Of a DNA stretch of 64,000 nt, positions 23,021 through 33,359 are shown piece after piece. Position numbers and translations under genes: made by a program. How positions within the stretch are numbered: position 1 is the stretch's first letter; each line of letters begins with the position of its first letter. The DNA comes from Usnea hakonensis. Lineage: Eukaryota > Ascomycota > Lecanoromycetes > Lecanorales > Parmeliaceae. The stretch is from the NCBI GenBank assembly GCA_013423325.1, contig BLJB01000069.1:1-64000 (forward strand), in the 5' to 3' direction. The notes beneath the pieces are model-generated. The model had not been told where the DNA came from. It worked only from the letters and a program-made list of their open reading frames with translations, and made no database searches.

Positions 23021-24580
23021 AGGACGAAAGCTGGTTTGTGTAACGGACTAGCAAGGTGGGGTTTGATCTGGAGCAAAGGTATACACATACAGGACTATGG
23101 GAATGCACAGGATTAGGCCTTCTAGCGATGTTACATACATATGAGACGTATAGAGTCCATACAAAGAAAGACATGTACGAAATGAAAGCCTCTTTAGGTA
23201 GAGGGGTAACAGGGCATACGGGACCTAACCTATCCTACCTATCATTCAACGACCAATTATTCCCCTCCGTTTGTACATCGAACCTCCCATTCCCATTCCC
23301 ATTCCTACCTTATTCATAAATCATAGCATGGAGCAAGACAACCCCACCACCACATCCCCTTCACAGTCATCCTACATCCTACTCATCCACATCCCCCAAA
23401 CCCACCACCCACAACCCCCCCCCTTTTCCCCCCCTTCCCCCCCCCTCCCCCCCCCCAACCAACCCCACCACATAACCAACATCTCAACCCACTCGCCTCG
23501 CCTCGCCTCGCCTCGCGGTCCAGTCAGTGCATTTACCACCAAAGGCATCTACCTTATCTAGCTAGCCTTACGGAGTATAGTATAGTAAAGCATACCTAAC
23601 AGTCAGAACAGAACAGTCAGAACAGAACAGAACCACGCATAGAAGAAAAGATTCCACCGCCTTTCCCCCTGCCACAAACCCTACAACATGGCCTTTCTGC
23701 CCAAGGTCCCAGATCCCAGAACGTAAGATAGAATGCAAAAAAAAAGGCAAAAATGCAAAATGCAACACATCCTCAAAAGTAAGGTATCATTCTCCGCGAA
23801 CGCTTACGTCGCTCGACCGCACTGCACTGCGCGACATGATATCGTGAAAAGAAAAAATAACGTAGCACGGATCCAAAGAAAATGGAGCAGCTACATATAT
23901 AGGTAGAATAGGGTGGGCATTTTTCACTCTACGCGTTTCCCCTTGGCCTCGAAAACCTAAAACCCACGAGGTTATATACCGTTTATACACCGGGCTATAC
24001 TACACATGAGAAAAGAGAGAGGTACGATGACTTCATTCAAACGAACAAAGAGAAGGAGGGCGATGTATCAAAGGATGTAAAGATGTTTCCTTGATTGGTC
24101 CCGCTCAGCACGCACACGAAAAGTCCTCAAGCTGTTGACTTCTTTTGCAAAAAACAACAAGATAAAAGAAGACGCTTGCTTGCATAACAAGCTAAGAATG
24201 GAATTCAAGGATTCCCCCATCATCGATCCACAACCCGGGTGATGACCATGTAAGTGATCGTCACCTTTGCCATACAAGCTCGCTGCTATGAAAACAAGAG
24301 TGCAGAGAACATAAACATGCTGGAGCCCCACAAACAAGAACACGTCATGACCTTCGCATTAATTCTGCCCACTCACTGCGAAGCACGAAAAAGTCATCTG
24401 CGGGGGCAGGCAATCACGAGAAGAGCAAACCTTATCGACTTTTCCCCCACAAAATAACAGCTTTTCCCAGAGAGTTCTCTGAATTTTGTCAACATATCTC
24501 CTTCACAGAGTCAAGTGCATTCTACCTTGAGATTGCTTTCGTCGAAGTTTCTTGTATTTAGAGTAAACAGTACTGTAGCC
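23021..24580. other. Intergenic region, simple repeats only
   Basis: No gene was recognised. C-rich runs occupy about 23395-23460. CGCCT pentamers repeat at about 23493-23517, and a CAGAACAGAA-type repeat lies at about 23600-23633. The rest has only short frames on both strands. Confidence 0.5.
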
Positions 24581-25565
24581 ATGAGAGACAGAGAAGCACT
24601 TCCCAGTCGAGAGCCCAACCGCAGAGGTTCGCGCGTTACTCAAAAGTATGACGAGAGAACGCCCCGGCAGAAAACAAAGGTTGCAGATCCTCAAGATGGG
24701 AGAGATCGAGACAGTCCACTGGCAAAACATCGATCAATGGTCATCCGCCCCCACGAGCGAGAGAAAGAGCGGGACGGCATCTCCTCTTATCAAGGTCGTT
24801 CTAGGCATGCCGACAAAATCATGTCGTCGGACGAAGCCCAGACCGCTATACGTACCCTCTTCATGCAGGTGAAAGAGTCGATCGCATCCTTCGCCAATTT
24901 CAAAGAGGCCTACCAACGAGAAACTCGTAGCATTGAGGCATATGCCAGCCACACGATACTGGAATGGTTATGGCAGTGCAGAGTGGACAAGTACAACAGC
25001 AAAGGTCGTTCGAACAAGAATCGCGCCAAAGACGATGGCGTCGGCTCGTATTCTGAGTTTGATGACGTCTCAAACCGACTTTGGGCTAGTCTCAATGATG
25101 CATATCAGGGTGCTAAATCCAATCCTTCCGGTCAAAACGACAGTATGGCTAGAAAGCTGGTCAGTGCAATGAAGGACATTGGCCATTTTCTCGCGTTGGT
25201 TCGGGATAAGCCTCAGGAAATTGACAACTTAATCAAAGAATTAAAAGTGCTCAAGGTAGTGCTAGAATTGGCGGGTGCTGAGACGGCTTCTGGTGATGAA
25301 AGATCAAGCCCACGCCCTAAAACCCATGCTGGAGGCCGCGGACATCGAAGAGACTCTACCCACGAATGTGAGGAAGAACGATACGATGGAACGAGAGAAG
25401 ATAGTGGTAGTGAAGACATGGACCAGCATGATGAGCAGCGTAGTGAGCATTCGGACCAATCCGGTGGAAGGGATGAGGGAGATCTCGGCGGCGGTGAAGA
25501 AGGTCAAGGTCGGTTTCCCGCAGACAAAAATGTCCATTCATCGGCTGACTTTGGCTAGGCGCTAG
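24581..25565 (+). CDS. Uncharacterised helical protein with probable internal frameshift
   Basis: From ATG 24581 the frame runs to a stop at 25558 (325 residues). The first ~75 residues are Arg/Lys/Asp-rich. Residues ~80-240 are a helical region (MQVKESIASFANFKEAYQRE; NDAYQGAKS; EIDNLIKELKVLKVV). After about 25300 the annotated frame becomes Gly/Glu/Asp-rich with mixed third positions. The +1 frame to 25565 instead has mostly G/C third positions and amphipathic helices (KIVVVKTWTSMMSSVV, MREISAAVKKVKVGF). One extra base in the GAAAG run at about 25298-25302 would explain this; no GT-AG intron of ordinary length makes the switch without deleting plausible coding sequence. I do not recognise the family. 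Confidence 0.55.
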
Positions 25566-25649
25566 TGGTGTTGATAGCTGGTGAGGCAGAGAATAGGTTG
25601 TGCGTGCGAATTAGTCCAGTAATACCGCTCGGTCCATTCAATCAGCTGC

Positions 25650-26821
25650 CTATTCCTGGCCACTCTGGTATCTCGTTAGCTGTACTCTTAATTGGTCACG
25701 ATTTGATGAGCTACCGAAAGTAGTCCTCTCTTTGTTGGTCTTCGAAACCATAACTTCATCGCCAACTGCAATTTCTTGCCCTGCAACCACTCCCTTAAGG
25801 AACCCATACCGTCCAAAGATCGGGCTGTATTTGTTGCCCTTGTCTACCCTCCGATCTTTCATTAGCTTGTTGAGTACATTTGCTTCGCCAGTTCCAAATT
25901 TGCCTGTCGAGTAGTCGACATTGAGGCTGACGCATCTTCCGCAATTTTGTGTTAAGATGATCTCTGTAACATTACTGCGTGCCTCTGTGTTGTTGGAGCT
26001 GACTGTAATGCTACCCCAATAGTCCTCCTCGTATGCGTCCCTAGCACCTGACAGGACAATGTTGGGTCGGAACTTGCTGACGTCCATTTGTTTGCCGTCT
26101 GGAAGTCGAAGATCCACGTTGCGCAACGACTCTTCTGTGACAATGAGGTAGGGCGCAACATCCGCGAAGCTGAGACCCTCCTCTTCCACTTCCTTGCTAG
26201 CTAGGAGGCTTGGAATACCTGCAGTAATGGTCGTCAACCATGACTTTGCAGCGCCGCGATTCTGAGCTGCATGGGGAGACAGATTCCCGAGCACCGGCCG
26301 TCGGTTGCCCCCGAGGTACACCAGCATCACTTCGTAGCCAAGACATTCGGAAAACCATGAATTGACGCTTTCAGGCATCTTGTACGCCTTGGAAGGACTC
26401 TGGTGTAACCTTACATCCATCTCTTCCAAGTGTGTCACCTCAGGCTCTAGTTGTATCTCCAAGCTCTTGCTCGCCCCTTCTGGAGGGCTAAAGGTGACTG
26501 TCAATGTTGGATTCGATGGGTCGATTCTCTGAAGGAAAAGTGCTAGCTCTGGCCAGTACGTAATAGTCATATTCTCCAAGTTGCCGTTGACGTGGTTTTT
26601 GTACCGGGATTTGAATGGCGTGCCATCGTGAACTCTAATGAGCATGAAGCTGCGGTCGTAACGAATACCATGAGACGAGGCGATGGCTGTTGTGAGAGGG
26701 ACGCTGCGGAGGGATTTGATGGGGTAGGTGTAGAGCTGTCGATGGGTGGGATGTCAGTCCGTTGCTATTCGTGAGAGACACACATGTCAGAAAAGATAAG
26801 ACTTACTTGGGTGATCTTCAT
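25650..26821 (-). CDS. MOSC-domain protein (molybdenum cofactor-binding, mARC-like)
   Basis: Proposed model complement(join(25650..26735, 26807..26821)), 366 residues. Exon 1 encodes only MKITQ and is followed by a 71-nt intron. The join gives MKITQLYTYPIKSLRSV, the standard opening of the MOSC_N beta-barrel domain, followed by GIRYDRSFMLI. The MOSC domain occupies roughly residues 190-345. Landmarks are a PYLIVTEESL segment, the FRPNIVLSGA motif shared by most members, and the cysteine pair NCGRC in the putative cofactor pocket. Relatives include mitochondrial amidoxime-reducing components and the C-terminal half of Moco sulfurase, which bind molybdenum cofactor and handle sulfur or N-oxygenated substrates. 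No mitochondrial presequence is evident. It is divergent from the MFS gene at 27284. Confidence 0.9.
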
Positions 26822-27283
26822 GATGATTCGTGTGCGTGTAGACGCATTGCTTTCTGCTCTGATTGTTGGAAAAGAAGATGAGCAGCGTATGTAAATGCGA
26901 AAATGGCTGTTTCGGCAAATAGGTCAACTGTGTGGAGTTGGCAGTTGCAACAACGGTTGCTTTTTCATTGCGAGCTGTAGCAAGAACGTCGTCTATGGTC
27001 ATCCAACGAGAGAGGAGCAAAAGAGTGGGGATAACGGCACTCACCCTACTAGAGACACAGGTAAAAATTGATATGCTTACTCAGCTGCTATTCTCCGCCT
27101 AGTTACAATATACCCCGTGCTAATGAAGTACTATATTTTTTCCCCCGCTATAGCCTCTCTCTTTCCGTCCACGATGGCGATTAATAAAAGCCTCTTTCTC
27201 GCTAGGCTCAACGACGTCGACGAAAGATTGACAGCTAGCTCCAAGTGCCGAAGTGGACGGCAGCGTCCTTGCTCGAGGTTGAC
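26822..27283. promoter_or_regulatory. Intergenic promoter region between divergent MOSC and MFS genes
   Basis: This 462-bp stretch lies between two start codons on opposite strands, so it must hold both promoters and leaders. No specific operator was recognised. The frames at 26787-27044 (-) and 27117-27305 (+) are short and not supported. Confidence 0.4.
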
Positions 27284-28675
27284 ATGGCCACCAGTACCAC
27301 CGTGATCGAGATGAGCGCTCCCCCTTCTTCCAAAGACCACCCAATCCCATTACAAACGCCTCATTATGGTAACACAGAAGTCCCTATGCCGGGGATTCAG
27401 GTCGTGGAGACAAAGCAGAGTTGGAACGACCCACGAATCAATACATACCGTCTTGCTGCCATTTTTTTTGCATTCATCACCTTTGGCATGAACGACGGCT
27501 CCTACGGCGCCTTGATACCATATGTAAGCAATCACTTGAGCACCCAAGCTGGCCGTGAATGCTGCTAATGAATCGTCAAGATCGAAGCAGACTACGGCCT
27601 GTCTTACACCGTCACTTCCCTCGTCTTCCTCTCTCCCTTCGCCGGCTATACCTTCGCAGCCCTCTTCAGCGATCGACTCCATTGCCTCGGTGGCCGGCGT
27701 GGTATCGCCATTCTCGCACCCTCGCTCCGAATAATCGCCTACGTCGTCATTGCTACCCACCCCCCATATCCCGCCGTGGTGACCATCCTGGCCCTTGCAG
27801 GGGCCGGCAATGGACTCCTCGACGCAGCATGGAATGCTTGGATCGGCACACTTGACCATACAAACCAGCTTTTGGGACTGTTGCATGGCTGCTATGGGAT
27901 TGGAGCAACAATCAGTCCTCTCATAGCCACCAGCATGGTCACGAAAGGGCACCTGGATTGGTGGGATTTCTTCTACATCATGATTGGTGTTGTGGCGTTG
28001 GAGATCTGCGCGTGTACCTGGGCGTTTTGGGCGGAGACGGGTCGGAAATACTGCGACGACAACAGCGGCGCTGACAACGACGAGAAGGGGAAGACGAGGC
28101 TGGCTTTGAGGCAGAAAGTTACCTGGATCCTCGCCGGGTTCCTGCTCGCCTATGTAGGGACCGAGGTGTCCTTGGGTGGATGGATAGTCACGTTCATGAT
28201 CCGTGTCCGCCACGGTCAACCTTTTGCTTCCGGTATGACGGCCACAGGCTTCTGGCTTGGTCTCACAATCGGCCGAATAACCCTCGGGTTCATCACTCCC
28301 AAGATCGGGGAACGACTAGCCATCACCATCTACATTATCTGCGCTATAGGGCTTGAGCTACTATTCTGGCTCGTGCCTCAATTCATCGTCTCTGCCGTCG
28401 CGATTGCCCTCGTAGGCTTCTTCATCGGCCCTATATTCCCATCCGCCGTCATCATGGCAACGAAGCTGCTGCCGCAAGCACTGCACGTGGCTGCTATAGG
28501 GTTCGCAGCGTCGTTGGGCGGAGGCGGGGCCGCCGTGCTCCCGTTTGCTGTGGGGGCGATAGCGAATGCGAGAGGCGTGCAGACGCTGCAGCCTATCATC
28601 TTGGCGTTGCTGGCTATCCTTTTGGGGATATGGCTAACGCTACCGCGGATACCCAAACATCTGCATGAGAGTTGA
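27284..28675 (+). CDS. Major facilitator superfamily transporter (Bsc6/fucose-permease-like)
   Basis: Proposed model join(27284..27523, 27581..28675), 444 residues, with one 57-nt phase-0 intron. An in-frame CTG-type opening upstream is ignored in favour of ATG 27284 (MATSTTVIEM). TM1 ends at GMNDGSYGALIPY; the join gives PYIEADYGLSYTVTSLVFLS, the first loop and TM2. Other marks are LHGCYGIGATISPLIAT, a central acidic loop with DNSGADNDEKGK, GTEVSLGGWIVTFM and GFWLGLTIGRITLGF. About twelve hydrophobic segments are visible. This subgroup (yeast Bsc6-like) is poorly characterised; sugars or small metabolites are possible substrates. Sharing a promoter region with the MOSC gene may mean co-regulation, which is inference. 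Confidence 0.9.
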
Positions 28676-29023
28676 CACTACGCTTTTTCTTTGGAAACGC
28701 AGGACAGCTGTTTAGGATATCATGTACATAAAAGAGAGTACTTACATAAGGTGTGGATATACGAAGACACTTCACTGTCCCAAAAGCATGGCCCTGCTCA
28801 AAAACGCAGCTCTCGCCGTTCTCACTCAAGGCTATATTTCCCGCAAAGGTAGCAACGCAAATGCCTTTGAAGGGGCTCTGATTAGTTATTACAAACAAGT
28901 TCCCGCTTGCGTCTTGATAGCTTCGCTTGATGGGGCAAATCCTTCGAAGACCATCCTAGGTACCTTCGACCGGTCCCCGAAATCAAGGTACCTAAATGCC
29001 GTCCTCGACATCACACCACTCCT
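28676..29023. other. Short convergent intergenic region
   Basis: This lies between the MFS stop codon and the stop codon of the minus-strand disordered-protein gene. A + frame at 28722-29276 runs through it into the antisense of that gene and is judged a shadow. No terminator signal was assigned. Confidence 0.4.
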
Positions 29024-30262
29024 TCAACCCGATCCCGATGCGACATCGCCCTCTGCACGCACCACACCCTTGCGCTTGCCCTTTCCCTTCCCCTTCCCAA
29101 AACCAAACTTCCACCACGCCCTCCTCCCACGAACCCCCTCCCCCCCACCCCCCCCCTCATCACCACCTCCCTCCCCACCCCCCTCATCCCCACCTCCCCC
29201 CCCTCCAGCCCCACCTCCCCCCCCACCCCCAACATCAACCCTAAACCTCCTCACACTCCCCCCCTCCTCCCCATGAAACCCCATCCTCCCCCCCCTCCTC
29301 GCAAACCGTGGCGTCACCCTCCTCACCAACCCCCTCCACCCCCTCCTCGCTCTATCAATTTTCTCATACTCGCGACGGCGCGTAGAGGGGAGGGTCCAGT
29401 CGATGGTTGTGGCGGGGATGTGATTTGTGTATTCGAGAGGGGGGGTTGGGGAGTTGGGATTGTGGGGTGGGGGCGGGGAGAGGACAGGGAGACTGGTTGA
29501 GCGGAGGCGCTGTTCGGAGGCGAGGGCGTTGTGGACGTCTTGCTGGAGGGCGGAGAATGCTCGGACGGACTGGAGGCGTTGGCGGCCGTTTGGGACGGTT
29601 GTTAGGGAGGGCCATGTGTTGTTGTTTCGGCGGGTGCGGAGGGTGGGTGGGTGGGCAGCGGTTTGCAGATCGGGATTGAGGGTGGAGGGTTTGGAGGAGG
29701 CGATTCGTGAGTTGGGGGTTGTTGCAACGCGGTTGGAGATTGAGGCTGAGGGTTGGATTGATGGTGGTGCTCGGCCTTCACGTTTGGAGGATGAGGCGGA
29801 GGGGACTTGGGAGGTGGGGGCTGTGGAGCTGCGTCTCGTGGAGGGTCTGGTAGAGGCTCTTGTGGATGGTCCGTGGGAAGTTGTGGGTGGGGAGGCGGAC
29901 TGCGCGGCGGTGATACTGTGATTTCGGCTGCTTCGTGGTGATGTCTTTGGGACTTTACATTCTTTGCGCTTCCTGGGAGGTTTGCGGGAGAGTGGGTTTG
30001 GTGAGAGTTGCTCTTGTGCGGTCCGGAAGCTGGCATCTGATGACATCGAAGGGGAGTTGCCGGCGGTCAGCGCAGCTAACTTTTGCTCCAGTTCGTCAAT
30101 TTTGTCATCGAAGGGATTTCGAGGTATTTGCAGCATATTGCCAGCTGGGCCCTGCTTCTCATTAGGTGGTGTGTTGGAGATCGTCCTGTCGACGTGTGCA
30201 GCTTCGGCTCCTCCAGCTCCACTGTCTGCAAACGATTGTACGTTGTCAAAGCTTATCTCCAT
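29024..30262 (-). CDS. Disordered Ser/Pro/Arg-rich fungal protein with a conserved basic C-terminal block
   Basis: An open frame of 412 residues from ATG 30262. The start is provisional: an upstream acceptor-like CTACAG at about 30283-30288 followed in frame by IEKGTQA suggests that a 5' exon may exist. Residues 45-70 look like a short coiled coil (DKIDELEQKLAALT). Residues 75-260 are Ser/Thr/Pro/Arg-rich and disordered. A compact block (IDWTLPSTRRREYEKIDR, then RRGWRGLVRRVTPRF, GRMGFHGEEGGSVRRFRVD) appears in uncharacterised proteins of related fungi, as far as I recall. The end is a long glycine run encoded by C-rich repeats at about 29130-29235, then KGKGKGKRK. Function unknown; a nucleic-acid or membrane-surface role is guesswork. 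Confidence 0.65.
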   Translation of the reverse strand: MEISFDNVQSFADSGAGGAEAAHVDRTISNTPPNEKQGPAGNMLQIPRNPFDDKIDELEQKLAALTAGNSPSMSSDASFRTAQEQLSPNPLSRKPPRKRKECKVPKTSPRSSRNHSITAAQSASPPTTSHGPSTRASTRPSTRRSSTAPTSQVPSASSSKREGRAPPSIQPSASISNRVATTPNSRIASSKPSTLNPDLQTAAHPPTLRTRRNNNTWPSLTTVPNGRQRLQSVRAFSALQQDVHNALASEQRLRSTSLPVLSPPPPHNPNSPTPPLEYTNHIPATTIDWTLPSTRRREYEKIDRARRGWRGLVRRVTPRFARRGGRMGFHGEEGGSVRRFRVDVGGGGGGGAGGGGGGDEGGGEGGGDEGGGGGEGVRGRRAWWKFGFGKGKGKGKRKGVVRAEGDVASGSG

Positions 30263-31240
30263 GGCTTGTGTACCCTTTTCAATCTGTAGCAGACAAAGAC
30301 TTGGTTATAGATAGGAAAGTTTTGCTTGAAGGTGTGAGCGACCAAAGGACATGTGACAAATTATCAACGCTCTTCTGATCCAAGTCGGCCGCTATGCGTC
30401 TGATTCTTTGTTGGGACCAAGGAAAGTGTCTAACGGTATTAATTATTGCATAATGAGAGAGCTGTTACAAGACTTGTAGTATCAGTGATGGCACATAACA
30501 CTTTCCAGCCTAATAAGACGCACGGTTTCATCATGGTTTAAGATGTCAAACCTGTGCTTGAAACAATAGAAGTACGCATGACAGAAAGCACAGAATCAGG
30601 CCAGTAGACATGTCTTCATGAAAGACTTAAGTGAACTATGTAACAAACTTGGAGAAGCTCCAAGGAATTGTTGTTTCGGTGACACAGTGGCATACTTATA
30701 ACAAGTATGTAACAAGAGTGTAACAGGGAGTGTGAAGAATATTCTTGGGTACACCAAACATTCATGAGGTTTCACCCCTCTTGTAGCCATTGGTACGATA
30801 GTCATAAAGGTTTGTTCTATTCAGATGCTGAGATTATCACTGCACGTTGAGACGCTATTGGAGCCTCTAACGTCATTTGGACTGTCACACCGCTTTTCTC
30901 CGCCTTGGCACAGCACATCTTACCGAGGCACACTCTTTCTCAAGACTCTGTGTAAACAGGAACATTGAGTACCATATTACTTTGGAGCGAAAGAAGGGCT
31001 CTACGGCGGACGATAGAAAGGGGAGAAGGAAAGGAGAGGCGGGTAGGGAAGAATGGATAATGGAGAGAGATTGTGCAGTTAGGTAGTCACTCGCAGCTCG
31101 ATCAAGAGCTACAAATCCGCTCTTATCCATAGCTCTGAATAAAAACTCCACGCCTCATCCTCCCTCATAACCCCCTTCCACACAAAAGACACAATCAAAG
31201 CCTCCCCATCCATCCTCCCCCACCCCAACCACCAACCCCT
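30263..31240. other. Intergenic region, no recognised gene
   Basis: This contains the upstream region of the disordered-protein gene, possibly a missing first exon between about 30290 and 30420, and the 3' flank of the eL42 gene. Frames on both strands are short and unremarkable. Confidence 0.4.
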
Positions 31241-32149
31241 CTAAAACACCAGCGCAGCCCCCTTCGTCTTCTTATCGCCCCCCAGCTCAAAATGCTTGCA
31301 GCGCTTGAGCGCCAACTGCGCCTTCGTCTTGCATTGCGTGCACTCGAGCCTCAGCACCACTTTCTTGGTCGTCTTTGCTTTTTTGTGGAAGACGGGTTTC
31401 GTCTGGCCGCCGTAGCCGGATTGTTTGCGGTCGTAGCGGCGTTTGCCTTGGGCGACTGAGGATGCCTGGGGGGGGGAGGGGAGGGGGTTAGCTTGGGTTA
31501 TGGAGGGTGTTGGTGGGGGATGTGTGGATTTTGGTGTGGGGAGGAGAAGGGAGGTGGAAGGGTTGTGAGAGGAGGGGAAGAAGAGTGGATGGAGGTACCT
31601 TTCCGGCTTTGTATTGTGTGACTTTGTGCTGGGTGTGTTTCTTGCACTCTTTGCCCTTGCAGTAGGTGCGGCGGGTTTTGGGAACCTGGAGTATGACATT
31701 TGCCCATCAGTATGCCTGCTCCAGAGGGAAGGGCGTCCGAAGATGTTTCGAGAGCGGGGACTCTCAGCGCTCGAAACGTGATCGAGAAGAGGAAGTGCGG
31801 ATTGCGATGGTACGTACGTTGACCTAGAGAGAAGTAGACGCATTAGCAATGGTAAGGCTAGAAAATGATGGTTCATGGTTCAAAGTGCAGGCGGAAGTGG
31901 ACATTTCCTCCTCTTCAGAGCTGCTTCGGCGGCGGAGATGCTGAGTCGCAGGGTAGCCCTGCTCTCGCCTCTGAGGCATATCGTTGACGCGCCTTGCTCT
32001 CCCTCCACTTCTCCGATTCCCATGTAGTTTGCCTTCCCGACGCCTCTTCCATTCAGCTCGCCTTGCACCTTCCGTTTCCCGCAGACCCCGCCTGCTCATT
32101 CCAGCGAAACAAAGGCCAAGACATGTAATTCAATGGGCGAGCTTACCAT
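31241..32149 (-). CDS. rpl42: Large-subunit ribosomal protein eL42 (L44/L36A)
   Basis: Proposed model complement(join(31241..31465, 31599..31685, 31818..31823, 32147..32149)), 106 residues, exactly the family length. The first coding exon is only the ATG, the second only six bases (GTCAAC, Val-Asn), and the third begins VPKTRRTYCKGKEC. All introns (323, 132, 133 nt) have GT-AG ends and every join is phase 0. The zinc-ribbon-type cysteines (TYCKGKEC; LECTQCK) are present. Residue 56 is proline (GGQTKPVFHKK), the state associated with cycloheximide sensitivity; the Pro-to-Gln change at this position confers resistance in some yeasts. eL42 sits near the tRNA E site of the 60S subunit. The long introns next to the start are usual for fungal ribosomal-protein genes. 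Confidence 0.96.
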
Positions 32150-32516
32150 TTTGACTTTGTTCAGGCGGTTCAACTTCGTACGATAGAGCGTTTGATGTTG
32201 GTGTACGTCGTGGGAGTTGATGTGATTCCGGATCTCAATTTTTGGCGTGCGCTCGCTTGGAGATCGGTGCCAAGGCGCTAGCTTTATACAGCGAGTATCA
32301 TAAATGTTTCAGGCTCAGGCTCAGGCTGAGCTCGCACATCTCAATTCCGGACGAGAAGGAGCTGGTTCTATTCTGATTCGGCCTTGGTTGCTTCTGCAAC
32401 CAAGAAAAAGGTTTCATTTCAGGCAACTTCCCTATGTTTCTGTGTCTACTCTAAAGTGCCGTGCTTGCCAGACTCAACTGCCCCAGAAATTCTGGCGGAG
32501 CACAACGCCTAAGACC
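32150..32516. promoter_or_regulatory. Upstream region of the eL42 gene and 3' flank of the phosphoesterase gene
   Basis: The eL42 5' leader and promoter lie here on the minus strand. A GGCTCA hexamer repeat (about 32310-32328, GGCTCAGGCTCAGGCT) is seen. A + frame at 32304-32660 has no family resemblance and overlaps the next gene. No further features were identified. Confidence 0.4.
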
Positions 32517-33359
32517 TCATTTTTGGTCAAGCTTGAAACCCTTGCCCTCATGATGGCTATGTCCACCACCATACCACAAAGTCCCCTTCCGATACACAAG
32601 TCCTTTCTCTTCTCCTACAGTCCAACTCCCTGGACTGGTCAAGCTGTCTTCAGCCCATAACTTAGCCCGCAGCTCCACGTTGATATCCTCTAGTTTTCCA
32701 ACAAGCCTCTCAACCTTCCCATAATCGACAGCGTTGCTATCATTGGCTCGGATATCCGTTTGGGTGACAAAGCGTGCGATTGTTAGATGAGAAGATGGGA
32801 CCACGTAGCGAGAAGCCACTTCGACACCCGTAGCTTTGCTGAGGCCATACATGTCTCGACGTAGATGGTGGTATGTGTAAGCATCAGCATCAGCGACTTT
32901 GCCTTTTGGCAAGCCTTCCCCAGCGGCCGGGAGAAAGCTCAAAGCAATGGCTGCAGCGTCGTAACTGAGCATTGGCTTCACGAGTCGGGCTCGATGATCG
33001 AGTGTATGATCGGTGATTCCTGGTATCTTGTTTTCCATGATGTTCACGAGATGCTCGATCTCAGCCTCTGTTTTTGAGTGTGCAATTTCGAGTACAGTCA
33101 TGTGGAGACAGTCGACCGGCATGAGCCAGAGATCTGCAGCAATAAGCAAGGAATAAGGATACAGCTGGGCCTACTGACTGGGTGCACATTCAAGCAGCCG
33201 CTTCTGAAGCGTCTCCACGAATTGCCGAATACGCTGCGGTGGTCTTGCCCAGAAAACAAGGCAATTTCTCGGATCGAAGTATCCTGGATTTGACGTTGGA
33301 TTGACGAGCCTATGGAGCACCTCATCTATAATGAATCCTGGGAATTCAGGGGATGTCAT
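32517..33359 (-). CDS. 2H-phosphoesterase-superfamily protein
   Basis: Proposed model complement(join(32517..33133, 33179..33359)), 265 residues, with one 45-nt intron (donor GTCAGT). The join yields APNLWLMPVDCLHMTVLEI. Two HxT motifs, HMTV (after residue ~65) and HLTI (in SSHLTIARFVT, ~residue 170), are the paired catalytic histidine-threonine signatures of the 2H superfamily. That group includes RNA 2',3'-cyclic phosphodiesterases, LigT and the yeast Cpd1 type. Between them lie an acidic helical stretch and YDAAAIALSFLPA. Members open cyclic phosphate bonds in RNA ends or ADP-ribose derivatives; the substrate here is unknown. Both motifs are intact, so an active enzyme is likely. Confidence 0.82.

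Noticed and set aside
27350..28219. 289-codon - frame opposite the MFS gene
   Set aside because: It is the antisense of membrane helices; the + strand reading has family motifs and a proper intron.
28722..29276. 184-codon + strand frame
   Set aside because: Its second half is the antisense of C-rich repeats in the minus-strand gene, and its first half has no family resemblance.
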